Assembly: GCA_030386875.1 (NCBI GenBank)
Contig: CM059575.1
Location: 50,126,859 to 50,190,858, forward strand
Source of the DNA: Morinoia aosen
Taxonomy: Eukaryota; Arthropoda; Malacostraca; Amphipoda; Talitridae
Direction: 5' to 3'
Length of the DNA stretch: 64,000 bases
The position numbers were made by a program, and so were the translations under genes. Positions 10,000 through 21,249 of this stretch are shown in pieces (within the stretch, counting starts at the first letter, position 1; every line of letters begins with the position of its first letter). The notes below the pieces were generated by a model. It did not search any database. It was not told where the DNA came from and saw only the letters and a program-made list of their open reading frames with translations.

Positions 10000-10440
10000 T
10001 GGAGTCTTGTGTAGGAACAAATCTTGTGCACACATTCCCCGTTGTGTCAAGTTCATATTGAATGATTTCTAACTTCCTTTGATTGGACTTTGTTGCGGTA
10101 GGGAGGCCTGTACTACCAATAATCTAACCTTGAAATATTTTGTTTAGTTTGTACCAACTTTTTTTCGGTCCATTGCCATCCTATTCTCTGCAACCTTACA
10201 TATCCATGGTAGATTTTTCATTGTAAATTTCATACCTTGATGCTTCCATCCAAACCATATTTGGGAACACACCTCGTGCATAGATTTCCCTTATTTCTTA
10301 TTTCCACACCGATTGGTGCCTTATTCCTTCCTGTTTATGAAACACCATTTTTTGTGGGGAGAAGTTCTGAAATGATGTCATATTCATCTAGATTTTCGGT
10401 ATTTTATCATTTAGTCATATCATTATCGCAACAATGTGAA
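10000..10440 (+). repeat. Two diverged SINE-A fragments
   Basis: Positions 10000-10140 resemble the family's 3' part (GCATAG-type block, GGTAGGGAGGCC, AATAATCTAACC). Positions 10145-10440 resemble its middle (TTTCGGTCCATTGCCATCC, GTGCATAGATTTCCC). Both are old. Confidence 0.5.
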
Positions 10441-10487
10441 CGCGAGTAATTATAACTTCCCCTCACAACGATAACAATAATCAAAGC

Positions 10488-10725
10488 TCTCTGTTCTTAG
10501 CGCTCCCATGGGAAATGTACAAGTTCTTGAGCGAAAGGTTAGGTAAGCCTTTCGTTAAAATAAAGTAGTCTTTAGGATTTTTTGACCATTTTTTCGGTTC
10601 ACTGCTGTCCTGTTTTTCAGCACCTATTACTTTCTTCGTCTACTACTGTCTCTTTTCATAAACTTCTTTCTTAACTCACTGTTTCTATTTCCCTTAACTC
10701 CAAAACTAAATGGTGCCTTCTTATC
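10488..10725 (+). repeat. SINE-A copy, partial
   Basis: Runs from a degraded head (TTAGCGCTCCCATGGG) through CGGTTCACTGCTGTCCTG to AATGGTGCCTTCTTA, where similarity stops. Confidence 0.65.
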
Positions 10726-11099
10726 GGAAGTCTTTTTTTAGCGTAGAAGTTTAGATGCTGAAAAAGGATATACAACTGTAAATCGAAACTGCTGCTCATT
10801 CAGTTGGTGAACTTACATGCAGAATATATCGCAGGTTTTATTTCAAATAAATATCTGAAACTGAATCTTATATTATCCTTTTTTACGATTAAACACAGCG
10901 CGCAATAGTCAACTTCATCTGCATGGAAAAAGTATTAAAACGTTTTGTATGATTGAATAAAGTAAATTTTCCTACAGTTTGGATAGAGCTGTCTATTTAT
11001 GAAGCTGCCGGAATGATAAAATTGAAGATCGATAACCTTTTAGTTCTGGTAGATTTGTAAGTATCAGGACGGAATTCAATTTTTCAAAAATCCAAATCC

Positions 11100-11525
11100 G
11101 TTATCTGCGGAGGCACGCCGGCAGTCAGCCATGTTGTTGATCGTACGTCTGGCAGGGCAGAGTACGCTACGTAGTAGTAGTACGCTGCCGCCGCCGCTGA
11201 CGTCATGGTGTGTAGGTGACGTCATCTGGCTTGATTGAAATGAAGCCTCCTATTGGCTAATCGAATTAGCGAATGTGCGTGGCTGTCCCCGTAGTAGTGA
11301 CGGTACCTCCTTTAGTCTACCATGGGAGTGGGAGGAGCCAACTTCAGCCAAGCGTCTGTGGTTGGCTCAGAATTGTGACGTGTCGGGCATTCACACTACC
11401 CGAGTCTCTCAACTTTTGCAGCCAAATTGAGCCCGATCGGAGTGCGCTTTGCTCCCTCCATATATTCTAGCTCCATGGTCTCCAGGTTTTGGAGCTGCTG
11501 GAGGCACCACTTGTAAGGTAGCGAT
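11100..11525 (+). promoter_or_regulatory. Promoter-like segment with paired CRE palindromes
   Basis: Two TGACGTCA palindromes (near 11198 and 11217) lie about 20 bp apart, followed by an ATTGGCT CCAAT-type box and GC-rich sequence. This contrasts with the AT-rich surroundings. A possible exon end, TTGTAAG followed by GTAGCG, lies near 11515. No coding exon could be tied to it, so a transposon-internal promoter or chance remains possible. Confidence 0.3.
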
Positions 11526-13071
11526 TCATCTAGGGTCGTCACTCTGGGGTCATCGTTTGTAAGGCCAGGTGTTGCTGCTTCGGCCGTTTAGTTCCGTTTT
11601 AAGCTGGTGAAGCAGCGGCCTTACGCAAATTCTCCTCCGCGGTTGGTGTCGGTGATACGCAGTGGAGAAGTTGGAAATTTTTTATAGGTACATTTATATT
11701 GACACATTCTAGGATTACTGAACATAAAATGACTAGAATTTAGGTTTGAGGGGTACTTAAGGTAGGGCACTACAATACAACATGTATCAGGATGTCTTCT
11801 TTCTAATAAAATTTCGTAATAGATATTTTGCGTTCGAGTCCGGATGCTGAAAAATGGATTTTGCATCAGAAGTGAACAGAAAATTGCGAGCGTAAGTTGG
11901 GTTTGGTCAATATTGAGTTTAATGTTGTCAACGAATTTCATAATTTCGTAGGTATAGATAGGTAATATAGTCGATTTTAAGACGTTTTACAGGAATGACA
12001 TTCTGCCCGGTGATGCGTTATTTTTGAATTATTCAACTTTGAAGCTGGCTTGTGCGCGCCATGGAAGCGCGCGCGGCTAGCGTATTTTAATCAATAACGG
12101 ACGCTAACCCCCTATTAAAAACGTAAAGAGGTTAGGTCGTGAGGGGTAGCCACAGTTCTTTTAGTGAAAAGTATAAATAAAGCTTCTAACCCACCCGTTA
12201 AGGCCCTATTACACGGGGCAACACTTTGCCTCGGTTACGGCAACTGAAATGACGCAACTTGTGGGTGCGCTATCACCACAGATCATATACTAGAAGATCC
12301 GCAACTTATCACTAAGCGAGTTTCAGCCCTGTCGACAATGACGTAGGTGCCAATTGGCCAATGACGGAGCCGATAAATTGTTACGTGACTCTTATTTAAA
12401 TCTGAAGTCGTTAGTCGGCTGTGAGCCTGCGACAGAGGTGCATCGAAAATTGCAGCAGGAATGGCTCCTTACGTACGCTTAAAAAATGCTCATTGGAAAA
12501 TTGTGCTACTTATTTATAGCAGGTTTTTTCATCACTCAAACATCTTAATTTATTTATTATCGTATTGTTTCGACTGATATTAGAATCTGGTGTTTAATGG
12601 TTTAAAGGTTTAAAATGGTGATGAACTCTTTCCGAAAAACTTAATATACGGCACCTACGTTTTATCACATTTTGAACTTGAGTCTAATTTAAACGCACCT
12701 TAGTTTTTAAATATAAATTGCATATATGTTCATGAATGCACATTCACGTTTATGTATAGTGAAGGACAATATAAAAAAGTTTTATCAATATAATCGAAAT
12801 GTACTGCTTTGGCTTTCACTATCCTTATTACGCCAAGAAACGTTTCATAACTTTTGAATAAAAACTTGAGTTCCAATCCGAACGAGTATCATAGTAAAGC
12901 CTGGAGACGCAGCCAATTGAAAGCCTTGGCACCAATGACGTCAGCTGCCAGTCATGGCTGCTAGAAGCTGATTGGTTGACGTGCGTGAGTACGTTTGTGT
13001 AGACCGGGCTTGCGGTCCACCGTAGTTTTGAACTTCTTCTTATGTAACTGTTCTGTGCTCAGTGCTTCCAC

Positions 13072-13205
13072 TTTAGGGTAAAATACCCCATTTTAGGGTA
13101 ATCAGACACTGTCTAGGGTAGAGTTTAGGGTAACGCAAAATTCTATGATTTTTAGGGTAATTCGACTTCAATCAGGGTAGCACAGCAAAATTATAGGGTA
13201 TTGCC
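13072..13205 (+). repeat. Left subterminal TAGGGTA repeats of the hAT
   Basis: TTTAGGGTA or close variants occur about every 15-25 bp directly inside the left end. Similar repeats sit at 17600-17660 in the same orientation. Confidence 0.75.
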
Positions 13206-14079
13206 GGTTTTCATTACCAATATCAAGTTTGTTCTCCTAAGTACTTTATAAGGTACTTTGTGGAAGTACTCCACCGGAACGTTAATGAAAATGTTCAATA
13301 AGAGTCAAATTTGGAACAAACGCAAAGCTCAACCGAACTTGCGTTCAATTTATTCTTTATTGCGCCCTACGATAAGGCTCAAATTGCTGTGCGCATCGCT
13401 GCTAATCACCCAGCTGGCAGCTGTGATCTCTCCTGAGTATAATGTTGCCAGATTTGCTCAAATAATTATTACCTTGGTTTATTAAAATTACAGTAATTGA
13501 AGTGGTAGGCAACTTGATATAATGCTTAGAGATCGATATTTGATAGCCTTACGTTAGCCTTACGTCAACTAACTCGTAAATGCATCAAGGTTTACACCAA
13601 TACATCGGTCATCGTCGTTTAGTGGAATTGAACAACTATACAACGTGTAAACAACGACACCGCTCGAGCCGAGCCGACTTCGAGGGCAGAATTCTGGGTT
13701 GCCAGATTGGCCATTTCATAACCAATTTATCCAAAATTGGTCATTCTTTAAACGCCGTGGCAGTGATAAAAATCACTTGGCCATTTTTACCAATTTGGCC
13801 ATTTTTTTTACCTTGTGGCCATGAAATATTCCATTTAATCATGTTTTCCAAAATGGAGCGTTGAACGAACCAAGATACTGCAACGTAATACGAATTATCG
13901 AAGCTCGAACGAATCTTGTTCAATCTTCGATTAGGCGCGTTTATAACGCAGCAGTTGCAGCCCTGCAGGGCAATGCGCAGATAGTTTTGTTTCAGTCGAG
14001 AGCAATTAACTGTGCAAGGTGCATCACATGCAATAGTGCATTGTAACAGATAAGATTTGGTTACTTGCGTTGCAGTAAA

Positions 14080-16110
14080 ATGGATTCTCCGTCCGATCAA
14101 CCTGCTACACCACCAAGGAAGAAAAGCAAAATTTCATCGTCTGTTAAGCCCTACACATAAAAATGGAAGGAAGGATGGAGAAGCGAACCACTGTTTCGAG
14201 GCTGGTTAGAAAAATCTCAGTATTCTACCTCAACTTAAGATATGGCATACTGTACCATATGCTCATCTACCATTACGTGTGGTAAATCGGAGATTACGCG
14301 TCATGCAAACAGTCAACGCCATCAAAATCTCTCAATGCAGAGAAGGAAAACTCAAACTTTAACTTCCTTCATCTTGTCAAACGATCCAATTGACAAGTCA
14401 GCCAGAAAAATTGAATTGCGGATATGTGCATATCTTTCTGAGCATAATTTGCCTATTTCGTTAAGTGACTCATTGCTGCAACTGCTGAAACAAATGTTTC
14501 CAGATAATGAAGCATTAAAGAAAGTAAGCTTAGGGAAACAAAGAGCTTCGAACATTATTAGACAATGTTTCGGTAAACATCTACTAAGTGATCTTGTCGT
14601 GGTCCTTAATGAACGTTTATTTTCTGTAATAATTGATGAAACAACTGATCGCAGTACCGCTAAACAGCTTGGAGTCATCGTGCAATATTGGAGTGAGGGT
14701 GCAATCAAGAGCTCCTTTGTTGATCTTGTTGAAATCCAGGATAGCACAGCCACTGGATTGTTTTCTACACTTCAAAAATGTTTCAGTGATAAAAATATTA
14801 AATTGAGCAACATTGTAGGGTTTTGTTCTGACACGACTAACGTCATGATGGGATCCAAACATTCTGTTGCTTCTTTATTAAAAAAAGAATTGCCAAATGT
14901 TCATGTTGTAAAATGTTCGTGCCATTTAATTCATTTATGTGCATCATATGCTTGTCTAAAATTACCTAAATCTATCGAGGATCTTTGCCGTAATGTGTTT
15001 AACCATTTCCATCTAAGCTCGAAAAGACAGATTTCATTTCAAGAATTTCAAACTTTTGTCGGAATAGAACCACATAAAATTTTGGCGCCTGGTCAGACAC
15101 GATGGTTGGCACTAGAGCAGTGTGTTAACCGTCTATTAGAGCAGTGGGATGCTTTGAAATTATATTTCACGGAAGTAGCGTTTAGTGATCCCACTAATAC
15201 TAATGATGCAATCATGCAAACTTTAAATGACTCTTTTTCTTTGGCATATTTAGAGTTTCTTTCATACAGTCTTAGCCGCTTTAATAAGTTCAATAAGCAC
15301 TTTCAGTCAGAACTTCCTGCACTATACCGCCTCAAAAAGGATGTGTGTGACTTAATAAGAAGTATCTGTTCAGATTTCATGCGCGTGTCTTATGTGAGGC
15401 AGTGTGAAATCACAGCACTACAACCATCTGATGCTCTCTTCACCGCGTCTATGGTGACAGATGAAAGCATATACCTTGGCGTCGCGGCCACTGAAACTCT
15501 AAACGAGCTGAAAAGCAGTGCAACACCAGATGAACTGGTGATATTTTACAGGAACTGTAAAGCGTTTTTAATAGAAGCTGTTAGACAGATCCAAGCTAGG
15601 TTTACCCTTGAAGATCCTTTGTATGATGTGATTCAGTTCTTGAATCCTGCCAACGCTATTCAGCTCCAACCGCCGTCAATAGCAAAAGTTTTTGATATTC
15701 TGCCGCAATTGTTGACTTTTGCCAACAAGAATGAGACAGACGCGGAATATAGAAAACATTGTTTAATGCCTGGAATTTCAACTGATATGTCCTGTCAGGA
15801 GTATTGGAACATTATATCGAAGGCAAAGAATGCTGCGGATCTGCCATGCTTTCCTAACCTATCTCTTGTTGTTTCTACTCTTTTGGCACTACCATTTAGC
15901 AATGCATCTGTCGAGCGTTTCTTCAGTAAATTGAATCTAATCAAAACTGATAACAGATCTTCCCTAAAAAACGAGACTCTGTGTGGCCTATTGCACATGA
16001 TATACCATCTTAAGAATTCAGGAGAAACATCCGATTCAATGCCGATTGATTCCAATTTGATCGCCTCCGTAGAAAAAGTCAGAAGCAACGCTACTTGTGC
16101 TGAACTTTAA
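14080..16110 (+). CDS. hAT transposase, BED-type finger interrupted, core open
   Basis: From the ATG at 14080 the frame has two in-frame TAA codons (14158 and 14236), both in or before the BED-type zinc finger. From the next ATG at 14242 it is open for 622 residues. The finger's C2H2 part is visible (YCTICSSTITCGKSEITRH). The catalytic region shows FSVIIDETTDRS (first Asp), GFCSDTTNVMMG (second Asp) and CSCHLIHLCA (the CxxH block). The C terminus has the hAT dimerisation motif SNASVERFFSKLNLIKTDN containing the expected Glu. This arrangement is typical of hAT transposases. The start at 14242 would cost the first half of the finger, so mobility is doubtful unless splicing bypasses the stops. 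Confidence 0.88.
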
Positions 16111-16220
16111 AATTTGTCATCACGTAAAGGTAACTTGATACAGTCTTATCTAGCTCTTATTTTCGTCTTTGTAAATTGGCAGTACACTTGTTAATATAAT
16201 CGGACTTGTTGTTCGTGTAA

Positions 16221-16790
16221 TTGTCACGGAATCGCGTTGTTTGCAATGGGTGTTATTGATTTTTTTATGTGAATATGAACTTGTCAAATCCCTTTGTAAT
16301 GAGTGGAGGTTGGTGGGATGCACAAGTTGGACCCTCGTCTCACATTCTTGTAACTTACTACAGTGTGGTAAATCTGAGTGAGGCAGAATCTTGTCTTTCT
16401 AGTGTTGTTGTTGTCACGGAATCGTGTTGTTTGCAATGGATGTTATTGATTTTTTTATGTAAGTCTGTACTTGTCAAATCACTTTGTAATGAGTGGAGGT
16501 TGGTGGGATGCACAAGTTGGACCCTCGTCTCACATTCTTGTAACTTACTACAGTGTGGTAAATCTGAGTGAGGCAGAATCTTGTCTTTCTAGTGTTGTTG
16601 TTGTCACGGAATCGTGTTGTTTGCAATGGATGTTATTGATTTTTTTATGTAAGTCTGTACTTGTCAAATCACTTTGTAATGAGTGGAGGTTGGTGGGATG
16701 CACAAATTGGAACCTCGTCTCACATTCTTGTAACTTACTACAGTGTGGTAAATGTGAGTGAGGCTGAAACTTGTCTTTTTAGTGTTAAGT
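16221..16790 (+). repeat. 190-bp tandem triplication inside the hAT
   Basis: TTGTCACGGA recurs at 16221, 16411 and 16601, an exact 190-bp period. Units 2 and 3 are nearly identical; unit 1 differs more. The open frames seen across the array only reflect the repetition. Confidence 0.9.
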
Positions 16791-18116
16791 TGCAGTCAAA
16801 TTAAATTAAGTGAATTCACATAATAAGAAAGTATATTATACGATATATCCGTTGAGTCTCTAGCAATATGGGGATACATATCTTATGAATATATGATTGG
16901 AAAGATACAGATATATGTACAGATACACACACATTTGCGTTTGTCTAATTGATCTGGTTAATTCAATAAGTTCTACTTGATTTACCTTCTTTATGTTAAC
17001 AACACAAAAAATTCGAGAAAACTACCTTCTTAAGCATTGTTATCTAGCTCGATACTCTTATGCGACTAGAGTGTATCTCTTGGCGATGATCAAGCAAAAT
17101 TCATTATATAAGTTACATAGTAGTTTCGATGTACTGAGCAGTTCTCGACTTTCTAAGAGGAAAAATGTTGGTTAAGTGAAAATATAGATATTAGAAGTTA
17201 ATAAAAAGCAAATTCCTCTAGTTGGCTTGCAAAAATTGTTAATCGATGTTTGTGCTGCTGTTCAAAATTGTTTCCATAAATAAATGTTTCGAGTGTTACT
17301 TTGCCTTTCATTTCCTCTTACTATGTCTTTGCTTCTCTCTGCTATTCAGGAGTAGATCGCTTGGCATCGTAACGGTACTTAACGCATATTGAACAGCTTG
17401 TAATTAGGTCATCAAACAAAAAAGATAAAGAACAGAGAGAGCTACATAAAAAGTTGCACTTATCGTGACACATCTGACTCCGAAAAGTCAAAGAATTTCA
17501 TTTTCAAATAGCGCACGAACCCTGTTGTTGTGTCATTTTTTCACATAGAAACATAGAAGCCTTGAACATTTTAATGCAATTGCAGCAGTGGGCTTTTTTG
17601 ACATTTTAGGGTAATTTAATCATTTTTAGGGTAATCTGGAACAAAATTTTAGGGTAGGAACTTTCTCACCCGTGGAAGCCCTGTCTGTGCTATCACACAA
17701 GGCAACCAGTGTGGCGTTGCCAATTGCAGAGGGAGGTTGTAGCTCGCAGTGACTGCGGCATTTGACATCTTCGTTTCATCATTAAATGAAATGCATTAAG
17801 AACGTATACAAAACTTAGATCCTGTTTTGCGCTTTTAAATGTCCTTGCATAATTTATTGTCTTTATTTTCCAACAATGGATGAGATTGAAGGGTCGTACG
17901 ACTGTTGATTTAAAATAATTCTTTTGATGTATTATTGACTTCTAGGAAAGTATCTAATTTATGAGAATCAATATAAAATGCAGCAATATAAACATCGTAA
18001 TATTGTAATAAATTTTTAACATCTTTTTTACAGCTCATATTCACATATAAATATAATAATTTGTGTTTTTATATCGCACAGAAATAAACAAAAGGAAGAG
18101 TAATTTAAATAATTAA

Positions 18117-18290
18117 CACTTTGACTGCGGCAACTAAATATAAAGTTCAACACCAAACTCAAATTTTAAGTCAATTGTAGTAAACTATTTTGAAAATACC
18201 AAACATGAACTGGATCGTGACTTCATTTAGCTTTGGTTAAATATTTATGGAAATTGAGTTTGCGTCGGTGAGCGCATTATGAATGTCGCC
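18117..18290 (+). repeat. TTAA MITE, copy truncated at its right end
   Basis: Starts at TTAA (18113-18116) with CACTTTGACTGCGGCAAC and follows the MITE seen at 30067-30292 until near 18290, where the right inverted repeat is missing. It forms the end of the family-B copy. Confidence 0.7.
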
Positions 18291-18299
18291 TCTTACAAG

Positions 18300-20290
18300 A
18301 CACGAAAAATTCAAAGAATTTTGACAATTTATTTCGGCAACATTTTGCGGATCCGCGCTGGTTCGCAGGAGTGACGCGGCGTGTTATTTGAATTGAAGTG
18401 CTCGTGATACAACAGTGTGTTCCCGGATAATCTTAAGTTTCTGTGTCTTTTAAAAGTGAATTCGTGTTAGATATTTATTTAACTTGAACGTGTTCCATTG
18501 TTAGCTACATTTGTCGATCGCCTTAAACATATTTGTGTTTAGATAGCGGTGAACAGCCGGCTTCTGGAGCATTCGAGGATGCTTCCGGTGGCCGGTGAGC
18601 CACCCACAGTAAGCTAGACTAGCCGTCGGAACGTTTCACAGCAAGTGCGCTGCAGTGTAATGTTTGGAAATGTCAGGTTCCATTTTGGCAGTACTTTAGA
18701 AGAGAATGTGTGATTTGACTGATAAACTGATTCCTGTTTTTCCTTTCACTGCTCCAAGTGATTCTGTATTAAAGTTCAAACGTTTTTTCTTTCTTTTTGC
18801 TCAGCAACATTTGCATAATAGTCAAGCCATGTCAGCTATGTCGTCATAAAAAATAAATATAGCGTTGTAAACAGTGTCATAGGCAGTAAACGTAATATGT
18901 AGAGACTGACATTTCAATGCATTCGAATTGACACAGAAGACTCATTTCAAGTTCATTACATTTCATAGTTTGACACAAAACTAACACAATTTTACATTTA
19001 ATTAAGAATACAAATCAACCGCTGCTTCACTATTGAAAGATTTGTGTACTGAAAATAAAAACTATGGTGGTTCTTCCATGGATTAGACATCAGTTGTTGA
19101 TATTGAAAAGTTCATGACACATCGTGCTAAACTTGTACCAACTCGGGAATATGAATTTTTCTTGTCTTTGTGTTGCGCTCTCTATAACATTCATTAATAG
19201 AAAAATGTGAAGCAAAGTCAAATAAATTTAGTCGATTGGCTTCTTACCTATGAGCTGTGCTGGGCAAGTTGCGCCAGTCAGTAAGGTGGAAGCCTAAAGT
19301 TACGGCATTCAGTAGACTGAGAATAGGCGCAGAAATTTGAGACCACTAGCCCATGTGATTTGTGTTTTCAAAGCGACGTTGATAAACGTGTACTTGCCGC
19401 TTTCATTTTTTGATAATAGGATTTGTTGATAATGGCCGATCTGATAACCTAAGTAACTTGCCCTGCTTTAGAGACCTAATTTTGCTGTCCCTCTTCCACA
19501 GATAGGTTAAACAAAGAGACAGAGTAGTCACTTAGTTCATATGCTAAAATAAGCTGTTCCAGGTCTAAAGTGAGGGACCTTTCCCCATCGTCTGTAAGTA
19601 TTTTAGAGTATCCTCTCTCAACTTGTAACATTACCTAACTCGTCATCTCTTTATCATTGTGAAGCGTTCATGTGAGGACTATACATTTGTTGTGCGATCA
19701 TCCACCTTTGTTTGGATAAAGGGCTTATTAACTAATGACCGCTATGTTAAAATTGTTGGGTTAGAGATACAGAACTTATAGTCTTCTTGGCCCTCATGCT
19801 TGTGTGTATGTATACATGTGTGTATGTATACATGTGTGTATGTGTGTGAATGCATATGCGTGTGTATATATATACGGATGTATATTCATATATATATTTT
19901 TTTATGCTTCTTTAAAATGACAGTTCGAACACTGGCCGAAACAAGCGATTCATGTATTATTTCCTGGCGTCGGGAATTGCGAAGTTTGTCATGTACATGT
20001 AAACTGTCGAGAGTGTTCTCACCTCACAATGAGAAGGCATCGTCCATGAAATTGTATTTTCTCTTGTAATTATCATTGCATGTATTATCAAGTGTAGATT
20101 GAGCAAGATTAGGAGTACATCGCCCTCAATCATTTCTCTCGACAAGTGACACGAGTCTTACAATACTCGTGTGCGTGTATCATAAACGTGTTCTTTCTAA
20201 TGTGTTTCCTAGCAGTGTGTCTTTGGCAGGGCGTTCTTGACAATGTGTTCCTCGACTAGAGACTTGTTTTCTTCCCTGTCAATGCAACAG
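18300..20290. other. No supported gene; weak first-exon candidate at 18340-18590
   Basis: A GC-richer stretch at 18340-18600 contains ATGCTTCCGGTGGCCG followed by GTGAGC. This could be a short first coding exon with a splice donor, but no following exon was recognised. A TG/TA-rich microsatellite lies at about 19797-19905. Otherwise nothing was recognised. Confidence 0.25.
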
Positions 20291-20294
20291 AAAC

Positions 20295-20460
20295 CTTTTC
20301 TTGTTTCAGGAACTTCTTTCCTAGCTCACTACTCCTGTGCGCCTTGTGCATAGATTCCGCGTTCCCTCAACCTCATACTAAATGGTGCCTTCTTCTTTCC
20401 TCTCTTGGAACATCTTTGTCGTGGTTAAGGGAGGCTAAAAATTTCTATATAATAATAATT
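20295..20460 (+). repeat. SINE-A copy, 3' part only
   Basis: Begins at TTCTTGTTTCAGGAAC and runs through GTGCATAGATTCCGCG and the GGGAGGCTAAAA block to an (ATA)n tail. It is a 5'-truncated retroposon. Confidence 0.75.
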
Positions 20461-21249
20461 GAGTCATGGAATATCATTGTGCTATGTTGTTCCGAGGACT
20501 ATGCCTCGCGACCACTCTTATCGCCCTTCTGTCATTAGAATATCATGTCTAGTGCTAGAATTATTCAATTGCCTCCCATGTCTCACTCAGCTACTTCTCA
20601 TATACTTTCGATGCATGAATTTCCTTTCTTGTTATGTAGTGCTGTATACGTCAACTGGTCAGTCGACTGCGATCTTAGATTAGGAATTCTCCTGTCATGC
20701 AATCGCTAGTCCGAGTCTGACTAGTAGTAGTAGTAGTAGTAGTAGTAACATGGGTTTGCTAGCGCTTCAGTTACTCAAACTATATCGCACCGAAGGTCAC
20801 ATAATTTAGTTCGTATCAGACTCTTCTAAATAATTACACAAGATAAACATCAATATTATTAGAAACATCAAAATTATATGAGCTTCATGGTCATAATTAC
20901 AACTCAAAATTACAAGTGTCTCCCCATTAAAATTTGTACACAACACAGTACATTCGAACGCACTGAGCAGCCAAACCCCGTAGGGGTTTCAGCTGCCCAC
21001 CCATTTATGGCCGGACGCCTTCCCCACGCTGAAATCCCCGAGGTATCAACGCAGCGCGCCCGGCCATAGTACAGTTTCTTCATCCTCAAAACTTCCAAGA
21101 CGAAATCACGTCTGGCTATAACGCCTTACATCGTGGCTTCCCGTTAACTCTCTTGAAGTAGTACAACAAGGAGTACATACATTTTCAAGCACGTGAAAGT
21201 ATGGACAACAAATACAGAAGCGATACGGATGATTAAGTATGATCTTCGA

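Larger units (their letters stand above)
13060..17683 (+). mobile_element. hAT DNA transposon, 4.6 kb, with 8-bp target duplication
   Basis: The ends CAGTGCTTCCAC and the inverse of GTGGAAGCCCTG match the usual hAT pattern. They are flanked by TCTGTGCT at 13052-13059 and 17684-17691. Near both ends the heptamer TAGGGTA recurs on the same strand: about seven times in 13072-13200 and three times in 17600-17660. These are possible transposase-binding repeats. A transposase frame fills 14080-16110, and a 190-bp triplication lies 3' of it. Confidence 0.9.
12277..17688. mobile_element. Non-autonomous DNA element with 8-bp target duplication, hosting a hAT
   Basis: GCTATCAC occurs at 12269-12276 and at 17689-17696, and the family-B copy at 30.8-32.0 kb has one such site with nothing inserted. 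Without the nested hAT the element is about 780 bp. Its ends are only weakly inverted (CACAGAT against ACAGAAC), but inner blocks near 12340 and 12935 (GACGTAGGTGCCAA, inverse of TTGGCACCAATGACGTC) are. No coding capacity was seen. The 8-bp duplication suggests hAT machinery. Confidence 0.6.
11890..18290 (+). repeat. Family-B repeat, copy 1, split by nested insertions
   Basis: Sequence from about 11890 to 12276, resuming at 17689 and ending near 18290, matches the inverse of about 32025-30792. The break is explained by an element inserted with the 8-bp duplication GCTATCAC, itself split by the hAT element at 13060-17683. Within the family lies AAGGCCCTATTACACGG (12212), which looks like a terminal-repeat end of a DNA transposon; the superfamily is not determined. 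Confidence 0.7.

Noticed and set aside
7559-10725. CRISPR-like array suggested by many similar blocks
   Set aside because: The blocks are 200-370 bp SINE copies with target duplications, not short regular repeats with spacers, and the window is eukaryotic.
13072-13205. Telomere-type repeat (TTAGGG)
   Set aside because: The unit is TAGGGTA at irregular spacing inside the hAT ends, so subterminal transposon repeats explain it better than telomeric DNA.
16269-16761. Two overlapping open frames of about 100 codons
   Set aside because: Both lie in the 190-bp triplication and merely repeat the same peptide; no similarity to a known protein.
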